Shown: positions 61,113-64,000 of the stretch, piece after piece | Numbering within the stretch: the stretch's first letter is position 1 | Layout of the letters: each line of letters begins with the position of its first letter | From: CAVRXT01 sp049644285 | GTDB lineage: Bacteria > Acidobacteriota > Terriglobia > Acidiferrales > UBA7541 | DNA length: 64,000 nt | Reading direction: 5' to 3' | Assembly: GCA_049644285.1 (NCBI GenBank) | Contig: JBARRP010000344.1 | Location: 1 to 64,000, forward strand | Notes under the pieces: generated by a model | What the model was told of the DNA's origin: nothing | Database searches by the model: none | Seen by the model: the letters and a program-made list of their open reading frames with translations, nothing else | Translations under genes and position numbers: made by a program

Positions 61113-61331
61113 ATGGCAACAAAGAGCGAAGTCTCGATCATCGAAAAACCGTCTGGGTCTGGAACCTGGTGGGTGAATTGGGTTGATGCGAGCGGAAGAA
61201 AGCATCAAGACAAGGCGGGTAGCAAGGATGCCGCTGAGGTCGCTCAGAAAATCGGACGTCTCATCGAACGGGCGCATCGAGTCAAGGGTGCCCACCAGCC
61301 GAAGACGGGGAGAGGGACCAGGGATACCTGA
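61113..61331 (+). pseudogene. N-terminal fragment of a tyrosine recombinase
   Basis: 72 residues: VSIIEKPSGSGTWWVNWVD then ASGRKHQDKAGSKDAAEVAQKIGRLIERAHR is the arm-type DNA-binding domain at the start of phage integrases (three strands plus a helix). Core-binding and catalytic domains are absent. The island's other end has the complementary catalytic fragment on the opposite strand. Confidence 0.6.
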
Positions 61332-61920
61332 GAGTAGAGTTGTCCCAGCGCGACCCGAGGAGGCCACCCGAGGTAAGTACTACGAATCCTCATACACCAC
61401 CAGGCAGTGGGTGTAGGAGAGTGGGTGAGTTGAGAGTACAAAGTGGAAGTGGGAGTAGAAGTGAGAGAGAAAACGTTCCGCAGGGCGTCCCTAGCAAGAA
61501 TCGATTTGCCAACAGCAAGCGTCAGAATCCGGTTTGCACCCTCTGAAACCAACTACCGCAATCGTCCGGGAACGATCGCCACAGCAGCCGCCAGAGGGGC
61601 TGGGAGGTATGCCAGTGAGCGGTTCGACCCATCCCGCCGCAGTGCTGGATCTCTGGCAAGCGCGCCAAGCCTCCGTCTCCGCATCGTTCGCCTCGCGATA
61701 TTCGGTGAAAGGAACAGGTTCTAAAATGTTGCTGGAGCAAGCATATAGAAGAGATTCGCGAGCACCGCGCACCTTGGTCCCTCACCTGCCATAGATCGAG
61801 TTGCCGCTCGAATGCAAAGCAGATCGAACGCTTTAGCAAGCCCCCAAGAGCAAGGGCCTCAATGGGTTTGTGTCAGCTATAATCTCGTTCGCGGGCGGCG
61901 TATTGAACCGGCATAGGCAT
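61332..61920. other. Intergenic stretch, about 590 bases, no supported gene
   Basis: Frames on both strands are short and motif-free. Two similar segments, TTTCGCAGGGCATCC (61072-61086) and TTCCGCAGGGCGTCC (61475-61489), hint at a duplication of about 400 bases pitch. Probably the decayed edge of the island; the promoter of the aldolase gene must lie near its right end. Confidence 0.35.
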
Positions 61921-62811
61921 ATGGAGACGCTTCGCAAAATCCTGGAACAAGCGGAAACAAACGGGGTGGCGATTGGCCACTTCAATATTTCGGACCTGGT
62001 CATGTTGAAGGCAATTTTCGAGGCTGCGCGTGATCTAAACGTCCCGGTCATCGTCGGAGCATCCGAGGGAGAACGGCAGTTCATGGGCGTTCGGCAAGTC
62101 GCCGCGATGGTGAAGAGTTTGCGTGAAGAACACGATTTCCCCATTTTCTTGAACGCCGATCACACGCACTCCCTACCCAGCGCCATAGAAGCAGCGAAGG
62201 CTGGGTTCGACTGGATCGTGTTCGATGTTTCGACGCTGCCCTTTGAGGAAAACGTCTCTCAAACAAAAGCAGCCGTCGAAACGTTGAAGGCAGTGCGCCC
62301 TGCCATTCTTGTGGAAGGCGAGATAGGCGATATTGGCAGCGGCTCCGAGATCCACGATGCCGCGCCCGACCTGCAGAAAGGACTCACGACCGCCGCCGAA
62401 GCGAAACGGTTCGTGGAAGAAACCCGAGTCGATACCCTGGCTCCTGCCGTTGGCAATATGCATGGAATGCTCAAGAGCATGGTTGCAGGAGACATCAGGA
62501 AGCGATTGGACATTGAGCGAATTCGCGCGATCAAGGCGGAGGCCCGGATCTTCATGACGTTGCACGGCGCTTCAGGAACTGACGACGATGACCTACGGGA
62601 AGCCATCGCGGCGGGGATTACAGTCGTGCATATCAATACAGAAGTACGGCTCGCCTGGCGACACGGATTGGACAGCGCTCTCGCGAAACAGCCCAATGAA
62701 ATTGTTCCCTATAAAATCCTCCCGCAAGTGGTTGATTCAGTAAAGCGAATCGTGGCGGCTAGATTGGCGTTGTTTAGCAGCGGGCGGCGTGCACGTCCGG
62801 CATTGCAGTAG
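61921..62811 (+). CDS. Class II fructose-bisphosphate-type aldolase
   Basis: 296 residues from ATG 61921, where the family pattern begins (METLRKILEQAETNGVAIGHFN). Zinc ligands: His in NADHTHSLPS (with the catalytic Asp), Glu in EGEIGDIGSG, His in VGNMHGM and His in LHGASGTDDDD. The last block normally reads LHGGSG; here Ala replaces one Gly. Splits a ketose bisphosphate into two trioses; whether it acts on fructose- or tagatose-bisphosphate cannot be told. Stands alone to the right of the island. Confidence 0.85.
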   Translation: METLRKILEQAETNGVAIGHFNISDLVMLKAIFEAARDLNVPVIVGASEGERQFMGVRQVAAMVKSLREEHDFPIFLNADHTHSLPSAIEAAKAGFDWIVFDVSTLPFEENVSQTKAAVETLKAVRPAILVEGEIGDIGSGSEIHDAAPDLQKGLTTAAEAKRFVEETRVDTLAPAVGNMHGMLKSMVAGDIRKRLDIERIRAIKAEARIFMTLHGASGTDDDDLREAIAAGITVVHINTEVRLAWRHGLDSALAKQPNEIVPYKILPQVVDSVKRIVAARLALFSSGRRARPALQ

Positions 62812-62812
62812 C

Positions 62813-62828
62813 GGTCGCGCCCGCGACC
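62813..62828 (+). terminator. Hairpin directly after the aldolase gene
   Basis: GGTCGCG-CC-CGCGACC, a perfect 7-bp stem one base after the stop codon. No T-run, so a weak terminator or mRNA-stabilising end. Confidence 0.4.
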
Positions 62829-63022
62829 TAGGAGGCGCCAATTCAACGGGTAGCGCGTTACACGCCCTTGTGGCTGTTAATCGCGCTACGCCAGCCGAGA
62901 CTACGCACGATTGATTGAATTTGGTCCGTCAACACCATGCAACGTCTACTCAACCGCACATTTTCTGAGAGCCTCGAATTGTTGCCGATCGAAGCGATAA
63001 ATCTTCTAAACTAGGATCTCTG

Positions 63023-63373
63023 GTGAAACCCCATTCGGAACGGATGTTCGTCCTGGTAGGGATAAAGCTCTTGCACACGGCGATTTGGCTCTTCTTCGCT
63101 GGATGCATCGTGGGGATTCCCTTCGCTGGTGTCTGGAGTCAATTTCGATGGGCGGCCGTTCTGACTGGACTGGTTCTTGCCGAGTGCGCGGTCCTCGCGG
63201 TGAACAGGGGCCGTTGCGCGTTGACTAATCTGGACGGTCACTACACACGGGATCGCACGGACAACTTTGACATCTACCTGCCGCTTTGGTTGACCCGGCG
63301 CAACAAGACTATCTTTGGGACGCTTTTCGTCATTGGGGAATTGTTCGTGCTCGGGCGGTGGTGGATTTCCTGA
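63023..63373 (+). CDS. Small inner-membrane protein of unknown function
   Basis: 116 residues from GTG 63023 (ATG 63044 is the other choice). Three hydrophobic segments: FVLVGIKLLHTAIWLFFAGCIVGIPFA, WAAVLTGLVLAECAVLAV and TIFGTLFVIGELFVLG. A soluble loop between the second and third has RCALTNLDGHYTRDRTDNFDIYLP. No family recognised. 89 bases before the DUF6920 gene on the same strand, so perhaps one transcript. Confidence 0.55.
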   Translation: MKPHSERMFVLVGIKLLHTAIWLFFAGCIVGIPFAGVWSQFRWAAVLTGLVLAECAVLAVNRGRCALTNLDGHYTRDRTDNFDIYLPLWLTRRNKTIFGTLFVIGELFVLGRWWIS

Positions 63374-63462
63374 ATGCGCAACCCACTCTGCTGCCTGAGG
63401 CGGAACCCCTCAACGCGGGCCATTCAGTTTGAGCAAAAGAAGACAACGAGGTGTGGTGAAAG

Positions 63463-64000
63463 ATGATCCTAATAGTGATCCTAGGGCTGACGGTAGTCAT
63501 CACCGTTGCGCTGATATACGGCTCTCGTCGCTGGGAATCCGCGACGAAAGAGATGCATGCCGAGCTGGAGGCAGCGCGTCTACCTATCGGGACAAAGACG
63601 TACGGCACCAATGAATTGATTGGCTTACCTGCGCCGGTGCAAAAGTACTTTCGCGCTGTCCTTAAGGAGGGGCAACCCATCGTCTCGGCCGTCCAGGTTG
63701 AGCACAGCGGTATCTTCAACATGAGTGACAGCGGCGAAAAATGGGAAGGGTTCACCTCGACACAGCGCGTAATCGCCCAGCGGCCCGGTTTCGATTGGGA
63801 AGCCCGTATCGAGATGATGCCCGGTCTGACCGCGCGCGTGCATGACGCCTACATCGCTGGTGAAGGCATTCTTCACGCAACGCTGTTCGGACTGGTGTCA
63901 GTGGCGAATCTGCGCGGCACAGCGGAGATAGCGCAGGGTGAACTAATGCGCTTCTTTGCTGAGGCTGCCTGGTATCCAACGTCACTCCTGCCAAGCCAGG
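63463..64000 (+). CDS. DUF6920-family (former DUF6544) protein, 3' end outside window
   Basis: Open to the window edge (179 codons). One N-terminal membrane helix (ILIVILGLTVVITVALIYG), then the family pattern: LPAPVQKYFRAVLKEGQPIVSAVQVEHSGIFNM, WEGFTSTQRVIAQRPGFDWEARI, MMPGLTARVHDAYIAGEGILHATLFGL, GELMRFFAEAAWYPTSLLPSQ. Members are about 260-290 residues, so roughly a third is missing here. The fold is LolA-like/beta-rich with unknown role; exported and anchored. GAGGTG serves as ribosome site. Confidence 0.75.
   Translation, partial: MILIVILGLTVVITVALIYGSRRWESATKEMHAELEAARLPIGTKTYGTNELIGLPAPVQKYFRAVLKEGQPIVSAVQVEHSGIFNMSDSGEKWEGFTSTQRVIAQRPGFDWEARIEMMPGLTARVHDAYIAGEGILHATLFGLVSVANLRGTAEIAQGELMRFFAEAAWYPTSLLPSQ

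Noticed and set aside
61618..61640. GCGGTTCGA followed by CCC, like the tRNA-Val T-arm, as right attachment site
   Set aside because: Only nine identical bases before divergence; too short to call without a longer shared core.

Overview
The window looks like a chromosomal stretch of a GC-rich Gram-negative bacterium, most likely an acidobacterium. This is inferred from gene style: Ser/Thr protein kinases fused to TPR or PD40 repeats, a Tat-exported P1-family peptidase, an outer-membrane barrel gene, and many small lineage-specific ORFs. No rRNA gene is present to settle the taxonomy. The left edge cuts an IS5-family transposase and the right edge cuts a DUF6920-type gene.

Layout. 0-5 kb: IS remnant, two envelope proteins of unknown function, then an AmgK-type sugar kinase fused to a RapZ C-terminal domain and overlapping a MurU-type nucleotidyltransferase (cell-wall sugar recycling). 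5-7.4 kb: ArsR/SRPBCC pair, a small DUF protein, and two decayed genes. 8-17 kb: UDP-glucuronate decarboxylase-like gene, a reductase, a coupled three-gene unit (PA2779-like protein, C39-like peptidase, TPR plus outer-membrane barrel), and a secreted CocE-type hydrolase. 17-22 kb: Rieske oxygenase, TetR regulator, PYROXD2-like oxidoreductase and a betaine-homocysteine methyltransferase-like gene, suggesting breakdown of a methylated amine. 22-32.5 kb: two glycosyltransferases, peptidase plus Na+ symporter, small genes, ThiI, a BON protein, an RRM-RGG protein and an acyl-CoA ligase. 32.6-41.7 kb: a complete arginine operon argR-C-B-D-F-G-H-A-J with six 4-nt overlaps, read from one strong and apparently leaderless promoter.

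43.3-61.3 kb is an accessory island beside tRNA-Val(GAC). It starts with a head-truncated integrase and a head-truncated phage-type DNA polymerase A joined back to back, followed by a chain of tiny coupled ORFs, and ends near an integrase N-terminal fragment and a truncated kinase. Inside lies what I consider the main discovery: three leftward transcription units, each with a sigma-54 type -24/-12 element and, about 155-193 bp upstream of the predicted start, a pair of 14-bp palindromes of consensus TATCYGNTCRGATA about 21 bp apart. The same island carries a transmembrane Ser/Thr kinase and a sigma-54 activator with FHA, GAF, AAA+ and HTH parts. The proposed circuit is kinase -> FHA activator -> paired palindromes -> sigma-54 promoters -> secreted proteins, two of which begin with a shared Lys/Thr/Val-rich start.

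62-64 kb returns to ordinary content: a class II aldolase, a small membrane protein and the cut DUF6920 gene. All functions are read from sequence motifs; no database search was possible.
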